Positions 49,287 through 63,500 of a DNA stretch of 64,000 bases are shown piece after piece. The position numbers were made by a program, and so were the translations under genes. The notes under the pieces were generated by a model, which did no database searches, was not told the DNA's origin, and saw only the letters and a list, made by a program, of their open reading frames with translations. Source of the stretch: Lichenostomus cassidix (Eukaryota; Chordata; Aves; Passeriformes; Meliphagidae); assembly GCA_008360975.2 (NCBI GenBank), contig CM039183.1, positions 54,665,850-54,729,849 of the forward strand. The letters run 5' to 3'. Position 1 is the first letter of the stretch, and every line of letters begins with the position of its first letter.

Positions 49287-49548
49287 TGTGGCTAGCACAG
49301 GTCTTTCCCATGAGAAATCCTTTTGTGTTTTATAAATAAAGATAAGGTTTGGATGTTATTAAAAACAGTGTCCCAAGATCTGGACGGTGCAGACCTGGCC
49401 AATCAGGCCTAGGGGGAGGTTTCTGACTGACCAATCTGGGTGACTTTTGAAAACTCTATATATATGATGAAATCAAAACAATAAAGGTCTTTTCCTTCTT
49501 GCCACTGAGAACTGGATTCTTCTCTCTGCTAGCGGCTCAACAGCGACA
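49287..49548 (+). mobile_element. Solo LTR of an endogenous retrovirus
   Basis: A 262-bp element begins TGTGGCTAGC and ends CAGCGACA, so it has TG...CA termini, and is flanked by identical 6-bp direct repeats ATGTCT (49281-49286 and 49549-49554). Inside, in order, are two CCAAT boxes (49399-49403 and 49431-49435), a TATA box TATATATAT (49457-49465) and a polyadenylation signal AATAAA (49480-49485). That is the layout of a retroviral U3-R-U5 on the plus strand. A 6-bp duplication is usual for ERVK/alpharetrovirus-like integrases. No internal retroviral genes flank it, so it is a recombined solo LTR. The family name is not known to me. Confidence 0.85.
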
Positions 49549-49554
49549 ATGTCT
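49549..49554. repeat. Target-site duplication, right copy (ATGTCT)
   Basis: Matches 49281-49286 exactly and abuts the CA end of the LTR. Confidence 0.85.
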
Positions 49555-50940
49555 AGCAGGGAAGGTACTGGCTGCTATTGTCCTGTGCAGAGCCCAAGCA
49601 AAACAGCAAATTCAATATTCTAGAGAGAAAAGCATGGTAGATGTTGTAGGGGAAAATGCTGTGAGTTAATTCAATAAGCTCTGTAGCCTGGAGATGTGTT
49701 GTTTGCTCTGGTGTACTTCTCAAAATTTTCTATCATCAATTAAGAAAATATTCCTTAATTCTAACAAAAATTTAGATCTTCTACAAAAGACATCTCAGTA
49801 AGAGGTTCCCTCAGAAGATATGATTCCATTTAAGTAGCAGAAATGTGCCACCTATATTAAAAGATGCATTTTGGAGCTAATTAGTTACTTCCTCCATAAT
49901 AGTCATAGTGAAGACCTTCAGGACCAGAAAGATCTTGAAATGAATCCTTAAAAGTCATATTCTGATAGGTTTACCTTTTTTCTTTTGAAAAATTGATAGG
50001 GATTCTATTAAATATATAGGACTAAATAAGGCTGCGCTGTATATCTTCCATGATAATTTGAATCAGTTGTTGACTTCAGGGGAACCGATCATGACGAGCT
50101 AAGTTATGAGTTTAAGTGCTTTCCTGGATCAGGGCCTAAGTCTGATCCTCACACACACATCATCTCCAGCCATCACAGAAGTTCAAAATTAGTAGAGGTT
50201 ATATCTCATTCTTTGGGAATAACTCGCAAGCTTTATACAGTTCTGGTTCTGTGATATATCCCCCTTACTCCAGAGAAGAATTTTTAAAACAGATTTAACG
50301 AGCCTACAAGCATGGTCAATGGAATCTGAACCAAAAACCAATGCGAAACATTCAGTTCTATAATGATTGTTATTTGTACTCAGGAGCACCTAAGATCACC
50401 ATCAGAAATCAGGTTCTCGTTGTGCTAAGTACAAGGTATACTTAGAACAAAGAATGTTTACTTAATAGCCCAGATGTAAATACATCAGTGACTGAATGCA
50501 GCACCCTTAAAGAACAAGTGTCTCCATTTCTCCACAAAATTCAAATAGACCTGATAATGTATCTCCTGCTTCTGTTTTGAAGTTGCACTGTTTAATAAAA
50601 CTGAGGTTTTCTAAACTCTAAAGTCTTTTGATCAAGCTATCAAACAATTCAACATTTGCAAATACAAGAATCCTATACAGAACTAATGAATTAGCACTAA
50701 CAGCAATTGTTCAAAAAAATCAGGGAGCTACAAAGGGAGCAATCACAAAGGACACTCACAAGCCAACCATAATGTAACTGAAGCATCAATATATGCTACA
50801 GCTGTTGAAGCATTCAGTTCTTGCCAGAACAATCACGAGCAAAGGCAAAATCACACAACTTCAGTGTCGTCTAACCAGCACCTCACAGAAAACAGTGACA
50901 CAATCATCAGCAGTGCACCATCACAAAGTAATGGGAAATT

Positions 50941-51051
50941 AAACCCACACACAAAAACAAAAAAACAAAAAACCAAAAAACCCCAAACAAACAAACAGAA
51001 ATCCAAACCAAAAAAACCCCAAACCAACCAAACAACAACAACAAAAAAAAA
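50941..51051. repeat. A-rich tract with C punctuation (ACAAA / AACCCC / CAA units)
   Basis: About 110 bp of almost only A and C, grading from CAAAAA and AACCCC units through (CAAA)n to (CAA)n. It resembles an expanded, decayed poly(A) tail, but no retroposon body is recognised to its left. Confidence 0.9.
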
Positions 51052-54000
51052 CTAGTATAGTAATAAGCCTAGGCTTGTTGTTGGAGAAAGCTTTCAAAGT
51101 CTATGCTTCTGTAGAAAGACAAAAAATGCGTTGTCATCTGTCGAGCGGAAAAAATAGGACCTTAGTGATTCAGTAACAGTTGCACTCTCTTGGCAGATAC
51201 TAGCTTGTTTAAGGCAGGGAAGATCAAAGAAAGTAACTGGATGCCAACAGACGGAAAAAAAAAGGTCAAAGTTATTTATTATTTCAGCATTCCCCTATCT
51301 TTATTTGTTCTTCCACCATTTTCATTGTTTTGTGCAACAAGATGGAGGTTTTCTGAAACAAAGCCATCAGTAATTTAATGAAAAAGCTCTTTTGCAATAC
51401 AGGCTCTTCTATAAGTTCAGAAGTCCATCAGGTCAGCAGGTTCCCTATCCATAAGGGGTGAGTGAAATAGACAGCTCCACACACTCATTTAGCAAAATGG
51501 TCTGCAAGCCACAGAAGTTATTATTATTAATGAATTAAAAAAACAGAAAGAATGAACAGCAATCTCTGGCATTAGAAATGTCAAATCCAGGAATATTGAT
51601 TTTTGATTTGATGTCAAACTATAGGAAAATCAGAGTTAATATTAACTAGTTGCTGTTTTTCCAGGGAATTGAGGTTACAGTTGCAAAACCTTTAAAAGCT
51701 GCAAGCACTGCTGTCCACAGACTTCTTACACCTCTGGTAAATTAATTCAAATTTTTTAACTATTTTTTTCCCTGGAGAAATAACAATAAATTAAACTTCT
51801 CATTGCACAACTAAGAGATAGGATTATTCCTAATAATTCCTAAATGAGCTCTTGCCACAATCCAAACCTCAGCAGTGCACCACTCATGCAACACGACAGA
51901 GAGGGAGGGCAGATCTGCACTATGCAGAGGCAGCTGATACATAGACTCCCAAGCCATCTTTATGTGACTCAGCACTGAAATATGAAGAAATGCTGGTGCT
52001 AGTACAGTGCCCATGCTCCAGATGATCAACCCTTGTCTCACAGGCAGCATATTGCCAATCCAGTCACACTGTGTTCTACACCAAGTTACTAATTACCAAG
52101 AACTAATTCAGGCAGTGATGCTGCGCAATTCTTTCTACCACACTTCTTCAAATAGCATAGGTATGCATAGAAAGGCCCCTCAATAAGAAATAGAAATGTT
52201 CAGTAGTGTAGACTCTATTAATCCTTCTTCTTTGAGTACAAAAAGTCCTGGCATCATTAGAGATATAGGGACTGGTGACACATTACAGAATCAACGTGGA
52301 TGGCACCAGGAAGGCTGGAGCCCCTACAAGGAGGTGAGCATGCAGAGACCAGTGTCAGCCACCCTCATCAGAGGCGGCTGAGAAATGAAGAGGTGACAAT
52401 GAAGATGCTGAAAGCATCTTCCTCAGGAAAGTATTGCCTTTAGTAAGCTACAGGTCAGTAAAGCCCAAGGTTGTTTTTAATCTAGTGGAAAAGGGACATA
52501 CCTGCAGACTCTCTGCAATTGTACTACAAACTGTTGTAATATTTCACGAGGTAAGTTTGGCATGTGCCAAACAGCACTACTCCAAACTATTCCTGAGCTT
52601 GGGGCATTAAAAAAGTACAGAACCATCACTACTATTTAGTTTGCATTCATCCACTGCTTTGTGGAAACTATTAGCACAGATGCAAGCTATTCCAGGACAA
52701 TTGGTCCAGCTGCCCAGGAATAATCTTTGGTGTATTTGATTTATGTTTATAGTTAAAGCTTCTGGCCTTTAGGTTTGATGTAAAAGACTGGTTTGTAACC
52801 TGCTTGTTGGATGACAAAATTCAAGAGCAATGCACACTGCTGAAGCTGCTGCCTAACTCCAGCAGTTTCAGCATGACTTGAGTATACACAGTGAGCTTTT
52901 GGGAACTTCTGACCTGAAATGGTCAAGGGAGCATTTGGAAGGCACAGAGGAAACACATGCCTGCTTCAGTGTTCAGGGAATTCACCTTCCTGAAAGCCAG
53001 CCTGTAAAGTCAATCTTTCATGCATCTCAAGGTTTTATAAAGTATAGTTTTGCAGTTCAACTCAAGTGATGTAGCAGTAAACTGTTGACAAAAGTGGTCA
53101 TGTCCTTCCTCCTGCCTTCACATTTCTCCCTTTTTCATGCTTCCAGTCTGGAGACTGACATTAGCAAAAAGTTTGGGATGTTTTTAAAAGGAAAGTATCA
53201 TGCTGGTGCAACTCTTGAGCCAGATTAGGAGAAACTGCAGGAGCACATGGGCAGAATGAAGACGGAGACCACCTTGCTCAGCAGCAGCAAGCCCTTAGGT
53301 TAATTTAACAGGGCACTTGATGAGCCAAAACAGAAAGGATGCCAACTCTCAAAGGGATGTGTGTTCAACACACATTCACACTGGCCATGACGAAACTGAA
53401 TCAAATAAACCATGGGTTACATATAACTATTACACAGTTTATTTATTTTCTATATTCTGTAATATACTACACTGTCCTTAAAAAATAATTTTGTTTTATC
53501 TAAAGATTCATGGTTTGCAAAAGAAAAAACAGTCCCTGCTTAAGATCAAGTAGTATTTTAGTTTTCACAGGTTTTTATGAGATGGTTCAGTTCACTTCTT
53601 CCCACATTTCTATGCAAAAAAGCTAGTGTAGGGTGAACTACTTAGAAGGAACTTCTGTATGTTTGTAATTAGCCAATAAATAAATACTACTAAAATTGTG
53701 ACTCAATTTCATAATAACACTGAGTCCTGGTTTTTTTTTACTAGAAGGGAAATATTTACCTAGAATACATAATATTCTTTTTTTCTAAGTGAAATAAATA
53801 TACAGTTAATTTCAATACCTGTGACAAAAACTGTTCATCCGTAATATTAAGACTTTTTCTTTAGTTAAGGGTATTTTCACATAGGATTTAAAAGGCTACT
53901 GGAGACAAAATACTAGGGTTAACAGTTCAGCACTTTGCCCTAATATAGCAGCAATCCCTCTATGCCTATATTTCTTTTTTCAGAGAAAGATGGAATATGA

Positions 54001-57000
54001 GTAGATCAAATTATAAGAATACCTATTATTATACATACTATCACTGAAAGCCTGCATCTGCTACTGAAGAAAAAAAATGCTTGTCCTTGCTGTTCACCAT
54101 CATCTGGGCGCTGCTCATTAACCAGAAGAATTCCATTGCTGTAATACAAACTTCAGCCTGTACAATCTGCACCACACAGAAAGCACATGCCTAGCACCCA
54201 TGACTACCCACTAAAGTCCCCACATTTCAGTTTGCAGATATTAAAAAGCATTGGGATATATTTTCTTATTACACTTACTATAGCTCAATAAAACATTTGG
54301 AAGCAGATGTAAAAGTTATTATTTTCATTCCAAATTTTATCCTTCAATATTCACAGTTCTAGTTGGGATAAAATTTTACTTTGTGTCTTACAAATATTTC
54401 AGTGACTCATTTTTGAGAGACTGAATGTCTGTGTAGGGTTGTGAAATATATTTATTGAAAAAAGGAAGTGAGGACAAATATTGGAGAGGTGTTTCTCTTG
54501 AGCTTGACAGATATAAGTCACTTGGCTTCTCAGTTTTATCAGTTTTAAATTTGAAACAGGAGTTAAATTAATTCCTATTGTGTAATTTGACTGTGCTTAA
54601 CAATACGGCAGCAGTTTCAAGTCAAGTGTCAATGCTGTGTGTGTTTAAAGACTGCACTGGCTGTGAGGTTGCATTATGGGCAATGCATAAAAATGGCTGC
54701 TTATCAGTCCACAATACATGTTGAATTCTGATGACTTTTAAAGATATCTCCAACTTCACTGTGTGGAACCCACGGTCCAAAAACTTTCAGCATATAGTTT
54801 TACCAGTAGAAATTCTTGTTTAATTGCTTCAGACACAGCCTATTTTCCCTGGCATTTCAACCCACTCTTCCCTATAAAGTATTCTTAACTTGCTGTTCAT
54901 TGTTCATTATCAAATAACTTAAAACATACTTTCATGCAAAAAATAAAAGCACTATTAAAAATCTACACCTGCTAGGTGACAACGCATATGTATGATAAAT
55001 GCAGATGGCTACTTATTTTAGCTGGGGCATCCAAACTGCATAAAACCACCCTTGACAAAACTGAGTGGAATTTGTCAATACTTAAAAAGTAACTGGCAAA
55101 CTTGCATGATGAGCATGACTATATCCTCACTTAAATCAATGAATAAATAATCCCTCTAAAATGAATAGGACTATCCTTAAATCAATTTTCCGCAATGCCA
55201 TGCTAAAATAATATGGATCTTCTTGTTAAAAGTGGGGGGGAAATCCACAGCAAGGTAGTATTACTTTACCCTATTTCTGCTCTGAAATATTGATTCTGAG
55301 GAAACACAGGAGCAAGTGTTCTTACACAGCCTCACTGACAGAATTAGCAGACAATTTTTGACAAGGATCTCTCACTGATTACTTACATTCCATGAGTTCA
55401 AGACAAAAAAACAAACCACCATAAAAGACACTGTAGCAGCAATGCCCAAACTCCAGCAAATTTGAATGTTTTTTTATTTTGCCAGGTGCACGGCTTCCGC
55501 TTTGAAGGATTAAATTGTCATTTATTTTAATCTCCCAGACATTGTCAGTTACCATGAGGGATATGCCATAACACTTCTATCTATGACTAACACCTTTCAC
55601 TCTCATGGATGAAAGTTCATGATGGAAAACAGAATAACCTTAGCATTTTAAACACATTCTAGATATGTTTGTTCATTTTACAGAGCAGCAACAAAATGTA
55701 TTCACTTGCACTTCATGCTCCCTTCCTTTAATAGATACAGCAAATTCACAGTCATGTTTGGCAATATCCAGGCTCTCTATCAAAAGCCATCACATTTCAA
55801 GAAAATATTTAAAGGCAAGAACTACCTCATCTTGCAGTATTTTATTTATTTCTACCTAAATAAGTTAAAAAACATCAACATGGAGTTCATTGCTTAAAAA
55901 AATTTACAGCTGCAAACATTGTAATAAATAAACCAGGGTCTGAAGCTCAGTTAGCACTCTATAAAAATACTGATTTTGGACAAAGCCTTCAAACATAATA
56001 TTTTTTTCAGCCTTTCTAAAAGAACCCAGATACGCTGATCTTGCAATACTGTTCACAAGAAAAATTGTCTGGCCTACATAAGACCTGAGACACAAGCAGT
56101 AGAGCCATTTACTTCATATTTTAGAGAAGTTACTTAATAGATTCATATCACCATCTTCCTTTCTCCTAAGCCAAAGCAGCTCCATTAATACATCCTTCCT
56201 GACTGAAACTAACACTACAAACTTGAAGCATTTTCTCAAGTCAAGTTTCACAGGCTCAGATTGTTTAAAAACATAACCCATAAAGAAGCAATCAAAGGAG
56301 ATCACTGTGAACAACCCCAGTGTAACAATTTAGATACTATAATCTCATATCAAAGAGACGGAAGCACCTCTAACATCACAGAAACCACCCTTCAGAAGAA
56401 GAGGTTACTTCCTTCCAGACAGAAATGGAACACCAATTTTCACAAAAACTGAGGTCTGACCGTCTCCCAGAATCTGAAGGCTTGAAAACCCTGCCAAGGT
56501 CATCATCTCTCCAAATAAACAGAAATATGCATATCTGCAGCAAAGTGGCTGGTAATGACTGTCACTGCATCATCTCATTTGCTTTCCAGCATCTTTGAAT
56601 TCAACATGAATTCCTTTCCTAATTCTATCCACATACACAGATCTTGCTCCATTTATAGCCTGTCATTAGGTTACTACATATTATGCCAACAGAAAAATTA
56701 ATCAATTGAATAACCTGCATTTTAAGGAATACCAGAGGTCAGAATTATTAGATGTGAACAAAGAGTCACAAGACAACGTAATATTTTTGTATGTGTAACA
56801 CATCTAGAGTACTTTGAACACATGAAAATATTGTTCAATAGACTTAAATTTTCCGTATCTAAATATTTACAAACAAAATTTATATTTTCTTCAATTCTGG
56901 ATCAGGTTAAATTGTCACAGAGAGACATCTGAATCTTTTGGCTTTGCTACATCAGTCTCTTACCAATGAGAAGTCTGAACAAGTAAGTGAGGAGAGCCGG

Positions 57001-57424
57001 CCTGCACAAATGCAATCATCAACATGTCTTAGAGTAACAGTTAAGCCAATCTGTAAAAACTATGTTTTATTTACCTCCAGATATTCTTGCAAAAACTTCC
57101 AAATTGTACCTAGGTCAAGTTAGCAGTCCTTGCTTTTGGGAGTACAGAAAGTCCTTCAGACACACACACACAAATGCCATACAATTAAAACCATTACAAA
57201 TCTGTTATACATAATACTTAACAAAAGTCCTTTTGAACTCAGCTCAGCAGCCTAAATGTAGCCATTTCACCTCTTTTAGGTCACTCTAGGACACCCAAGA
57301 CACTACACAAGGGTGGCACACATGACCACTGTGACCTTTGAAGCAGCCATGCATGAGCAAGTTGCAGCTCCATCTCCCAGGCCATTGTGCTTGCATTGAT
57401 CAGCACAGATATAACACGCCTATA

Positions 57425-57515
57425 ACATGTGTGTTTATACATGTATGCATAGGTACACTGCATGTGTGTCTGCATGTGTGTTATCAGCAGCATATCTATA
57501 CATACATGTGTGTGC
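57425..57515. repeat. Degenerate TG / CATG-rich low-complexity stretch
   Basis: Repeated CATGTGTGT and TATACATGTATG-like words without a strict period, on both sides of the ATCAGCAGCATAT spacer near 57483. Confidence 0.7.
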
Positions 57516-60500
57516 ATAAGTCTGAAAGGTTTGTTTCAGGGGATAAAAGCTCTACATTTTTCTACTTGTGCCGTTTTTATACTCATAAAACAAACAGCAA
57601 AAGATGAGTCAAAATAATTTGCCAGTATAGCTTAACTATAAACAGAGATAAGAGTGTTACTTATTACAGAAGTTCATTCACCACGAGAATCTCTCTACCA
57701 GCAGGATAAAAGGCTTCGCTTCATCTTTTACTACATATCTTTCATATTCATACTTGTACAGGTGAGGCATGGCCTGCTGTGTTCAGAAACTACAAAGGCA
57801 ATGTTGACTGTGTTTTCATTTGTCATTAAGGTCTTCCTTTTATGTTTTATTGCCATTTCCCGTACAGAATTCCAAATAAATTTCAAATCCATTATTTGCA
57901 TTTCACTTCTACCTCATATAAATTAAAGACAGATTTTCTAAAGATGAAGTGATAGCAACACCTATCCACCTTTTTAAGAGTTATACATTTAGTAGCACTA
58001 AAGTATTTTAAAAAATGCTTTCCTTCTGAAATAGATGCATCTATTATTAGCTTTCCAAACAGAAATTGTTTTCTTCCTGCAATATCAATGCATTTTATTT
58101 TAAAAAATAGCAAATTCTGATAATGTTAAAACTGAAATTTGACATGGAGTTATTTTCTGTGGTACTTTAATTTTATAAATCAAAGGCAGAATAAAAGCAA
58201 TAATTTTCCTTTTCAAAGCTATTGTCAATGATTTGCATTCAATTACTCACTCCAAGTCATATTTAATTGGAGACTTACTGATCATCTATAACTGACTGAA
58301 AGACATGATATCCAAAGCAAACTACAAGAAAATTTAATCACTCTGCCAGTTTTCCAACTTGAACAAAAGCACAGCTTTGGAGACACCAAGGAGGCTCAGA
58401 TCTACTGACTTTACATGATTCAATGCACTATATTAAGGCATGAGAATAGCTGATACACAAAGCTAGTGCTTTGTGGAAAAGCAAATCACTCACTGGTTGA
58501 AACCTGATGCCTATATTTGAAACCTTTACTCAATAAAGCTGTCTTAATGGGTCTTAGAGCACAACTAGATAGGAACAGAACAGACTGGAAGTGAACTGGA
58601 GGAGAAGGGAAGTATCTGATAGCCGCATTGGGGCAGACCCAGTATCCCCACAGCCCTGTAACACTTTCTTCAGCAATGACAGCTACAAATGGATGTTCAG
58701 GGAATGGAAGAACAGGACAAGTATCTGTGATATTTCCCCTATATATTCTCCCAGCTTCTATTTTCTGCTCACAGGATATGTTGAGCCTAATCCAGTTGTC
58801 TATTCAACAATCCTCAATGGAACTATCTTCCAAGTTGTTTTCATTCTCCCTTCAACCTGTACAAACTGTTTTTATCCATAACAGCTTTCGTCAGACTCTC
58901 ACAGATGCCTACTATGCAGGAAATTATTTCCTTTTCCTTGTTCTGAACTTTGTTCCTTGACGTTTCACTGCATGGTCTAGGCGTCATTCTCCTTTTGAAA
59001 TAACAACTTAGTATTCAGTCCCCATCCATTCTCTTTATTAGATCCAAAACTGGAATCCAAAAAGACACATCAAACCAACTCTGAAGACCCCCAGAGGAGC
59101 CTGAAGTCACTGAATATCTCCCTGCTTTATCTGCAAAATTATTGTTTTTTCTCCTTTGGTACTGCACTGAAGCCATTCTCCTTTAGCAGCTGAGTTCCCA
59201 CTTTCCTGACTCAGGCAGGCTGGGATACATAGAAGATGCAAAACAGCATTAAAATTCTCTGTGGACAATTTGGAAGGAGAGCTCTAAACACATCAGACAC
59301 AGGAACACACTGAAAGAAAGCTTAACAGAAGTTAGTTACTTACTTTATTTCTAGGTGATTGAAGTATGTATATAAGCAAGACTGCAGCCTGGTGGTGGGA
59401 AATGTCACTGGGGAAAATGAAAACTTGAATTTTGGTCCTGCTCTCAGAACTATGTGAGATTTATTCAAAGCTTTCAAATGAAACTCACAAAATAAGTTTT
59501 AGATGAAGACTGAAATGCACAACTATCTTGGTTTCAGTGAGCCAAACAGTACAGGAAGACTGATGATTTCTCTGGAGGTCTACTTAAGCCCAAACAGCTT
59601 CATGCAAAGTGTACATGCTAGGATGGTCCACAGCACCAAGAGAGAGCAGCAGGCTCAGAAACCTACTGGGGCGATGTACCAAGTCATCCCTTGCCAGCAT
59701 TAAGGCAAAGTTTCTGCCTGTGAAAGAGACAGTCTGAAACATTTGAAGTGTTCTCTTACCTTCTGGGTAGTGGAGTAAAAGTGTTACTTTTACATAAACA
59801 ATGGGTTTCCAACTGAAAAAGAGAAACTATTTCTCACCAAAATATTTATCCTCATTAATGATTAGCTTCCTGCCAAATTTTCCAATAATGGTTATTTTTA
59901 TGCCTAAACTACCAAGATAACTTGAATATTTTGGTGAGTGATAAAAACAAATGAATTCTCAAGTTTATCTGCACATCACTCAGCCTAGCTTAGTTTTATA
60001 TATGTACCTGCAGTTGCAAAAGTACTCTGGTACTGTAATGCCATGAAAAACAATGGCTAGATTGCCCCTAGTTTGTTTACTTATCTCACTAAAGAAGGCT
60101 GCAGCAATTAGTAAAAAAACTTTTATCCATGACCCTTCTCTGACTGACAGACCCAACATTTTTCACTCCCCTGTGTCCCAATCTCATTTACATCCTGTAA
60201 GTGCACAGCACCTCACCCTCTCAGTCTCACAGTACGATTTATACACTAGCACAAGGCAGTGCTCTCAGAACAGTTATAAACATAAAATGTCATTAATATT
60301 TTTTCTTATACAACACAGGGATGATGTAGGGTTTGTCCAACACATACCATTTTAGTAATAGAGCAGGATGAAACCTAGAAAACATTTTCCAGTTTCCTGA
60401 TCTAAGTGTGTTTTCTCAATAAATACCGGCCATCAACCAAGCATATGACTCAAAGGCTACAACTACACAGAACATCCTTTTGCAAGGTCAAAACTCTAAG

Positions 60501-63500
60501 AAATTGGAAACTGACATAAGGCAACCTCTGAAAACTAGAAATTATTCAACTGATAATCCTGCCAGCCAACTGTGCAATGCGTTTGCTGCTCAGAGGGTGT
60601 CAATATCAATGGGAAAGCTTCCTGTTGAACAGAAATGAAAGCATGGAAAAAGGTACTTCTGCACTATAGTCTAAGCATCTGTCCCATCATTTCACTGGAG
60701 AATCTGTAGCTGAACCCTATGAAAATACACGGAGAGGGGGTAGGGTTAGGCAAAATAGTCTGAGAGCCACTCTAAGTGGTTTAATAAAAAAAATGAAAAA
60801 AATATTTACCCTTAGACATATTTTCCAATTGTGTTATGTTCTTCTTCTAGCTATTTAGCAACAGCAGTCATTTTCCATACAGGCATCCTCCGAGAACACT
60901 AAAAGAGCCCCGGGAAAACTACCATATTCAATATTCATTCTTCTGAATGCACAAGAGGAAAAAAAGGCTTAGTTCAAAATGACAGTTTATTGTTTGAAAA
61001 TTGTTACAAAATATCTTTTACCTATATTCCAGGTACAACTTTAGATTTTTAATCATAATTCACTTTTCTAAATATATTTAAAAAATACACAAATCATTGA
61101 CATCAGTCTGTTACCACAGCTTTCAGCCACATTGGCAGCCATCATGCAGTTCAATGGCTCTGAAACCATTTCAGATAACATTTTCTACAATGCTAGTTGG
61201 ATTAGGTGAGTCAGCATCCAAAGTGTTAAATGCTTGCCTTCCCTAGTGGGTCTAGTGATTCCAGCAGGAATACTATTTTGAAAACTAAATCAAATGTTTA
61301 AAAAACTTAACCTGAACATAGTATTTCATCATCAGAATATACCTATTGCAAGATCAAATCCATTTCTAGTTTTTTAGAATTTAGTAGCATTGTGGTAACT
61401 CAGGTGCTAATTAAAACCTGGCTGTACTATTTAAATCCCATCTGTTCTCTCTTCCTCCCTTACTCTGTTGGGAGATTGGTTGGAATATTCATAGCCACAA
61501 GAGCAAATCATGTCCTGTAAAGATGGGTATGTGACTAATACAAGAGAAGATGCAGGAAAACAAAGTTGTGGTGCTGTTGTGCAACAACTACAAACACAGT
61601 TCAGCAAAATTTCTATGCATGTGAAAATTCTTTAAAGTTGTTATCACAGTTTGAAACTTTGATTAAACAGAGATCCTGCACTCTCTTAGACTTCCCAGAT
61701 TTCCAGTAATTTTTGTTTCTGTTTTTCAACTTTTCAACATTCTTCTAAAATTGTAGACAAACCAAACAGTATTTTCTGATCTCATATGCTTCAAGCGTTC
61801 TTCTCAATCCTTCATACTGTTCCCTGTTTCAACATCTGAGGATTACATTAGCCCTTCTTGTCACAATATTGCACAGGCAGATGAAGATTGCTTGGTTCCC
61901 TCAATGCTCTTTCCAGAACCATTGTTTTCTGAGACATTGCATAAGATTATTATACACATGCAAATAAAATGTTTGCTTGGCTCATTCTGTGATTCACATT
62001 CAAGGTCCTTCTTTCCTGACTCACTGTCTTGCTAAATTTCTAATATCAATGCTGGGATCACTGCTGGAGTGATCCAACCAGCTTGGGGCAAGGACTGCAA
62101 ATTCAGCTGAGCTTCCCAGGAAACACAAGCACAGCTGTCAGCCTCATTTGCTGTAGGGATCCCTTTAGATAGTATGAATTTGTACTCAGTTTAGTTTTCC
62201 CCTTCCAGGGTACTTCTATTCCCCTGAACCCAGAAGGACTGGCATCTTGTTCAGCTGCATCCAGGCACTAAAATGTAAATCTTATCACTCAGATACAGAG
62301 GTACAACCCTCTCCCTATCCAGGACGTGAAACATGTTAAGAATTGTGCCTCAGTGCCACATGGGGGATGAGTCCCAGCACTGTGGTATGGATGCAAACAC
62401 CCACTCTAGTGAGGACTAATTTTTGATTAGTTCATAGGTATGGTTCACAAAGATAATATAAGAGCAACCTAAGGGTTTATTTACTTTGAAGCAGATGTAT
62501 CATTGTAAAGTCCAGAACATATTTACAAGGAGCAATACTGCTGCTACTCCAAAACACCTAGATGAATGAAAAGTTTCTTGCAGGCAAACTAAATTCTACA
62601 GGAAAAGGGATAAAACCAGCATTTCTGATTGGGTTGAAAAAACTTCTTTACAAATAAGTTTGCCTCTACGTGCTTATGTGCCACTGTAAGTAGGCACATT
62701 CATTGTCATACTTTCCTGGCTTAACTCAATAAAGTTCTGATAAGTTTGCTGGTTTTTACCTTAAAGAAAATCCTAAAGTAGTCTTGTCACAACAACACCT
62801 CAATGACTAGGAGAGAATTAACTGAAATATGCACAAATTTGCCCAGAATTAATGTTTTCAGCAGACAAAATAGTGCATCACTGCTACAATGCCCATGCAA
62901 CTAGCATTTATGACAGAGCATTATGACTAGCAAAAAAATGCAGTGCTGACAATGGAAAGCATATGTGAAACAGCACATTGCTTTAAGATGATTCATTTTA
63001 ATCCCATTGAAGACATTAGTAGTTTGGCTTCAAACATAAATTAGAACATTTGAAGACCTTAAAAATGAAAACTAGGAAACAAGTCTGGAGCTAGCAATAT
63101 TGGTTAGAAAAGAAATCCATTTGAATTACAAAAGGAACACTTTAGAAAAATTGTAAAGGGGAGGCATTTGTATAATAGCAGATAAAAACTGGAACTCACT
63201 GAATATAAATCATAATTCAGATAGATTCTGTGGGGGAAAAAACAAATCCCCAAAACCAAACTGTTAAAAAAACCCTCAGACACATTTAATTATGCATTCA
63301 CAATAACTGTGTAACAGTTGTTCTGTGATAAAATCCCATATTTATTATCGTTATTTCAGCCATATCAGAAAAAGGTAATTTTTCTACGGTGAGGGGGAAT
63401 TAAGTGGGGAATATCACCAATTCAAATTTTTAACTAAATGACTGAAGACAACAACTCTTTCAGTTAGATTCTTTGTGTATCCAAATTTGTAGAAAATACA

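Noticed and set aside
49287..49548. Retroviral coding genes next to the LTR
   Set aside because: No gag, pol or env-like reading frame lies on either side, and both target duplications directly flank a single LTR.
50941..51051. CCCCAAAA-like words resembling telomeric repeats
   Set aside because: The units are irregular (CAAA, CAA, AACCCC), and vertebrate telomeres are TTAGGG. This is ordinary A/C low complexity.
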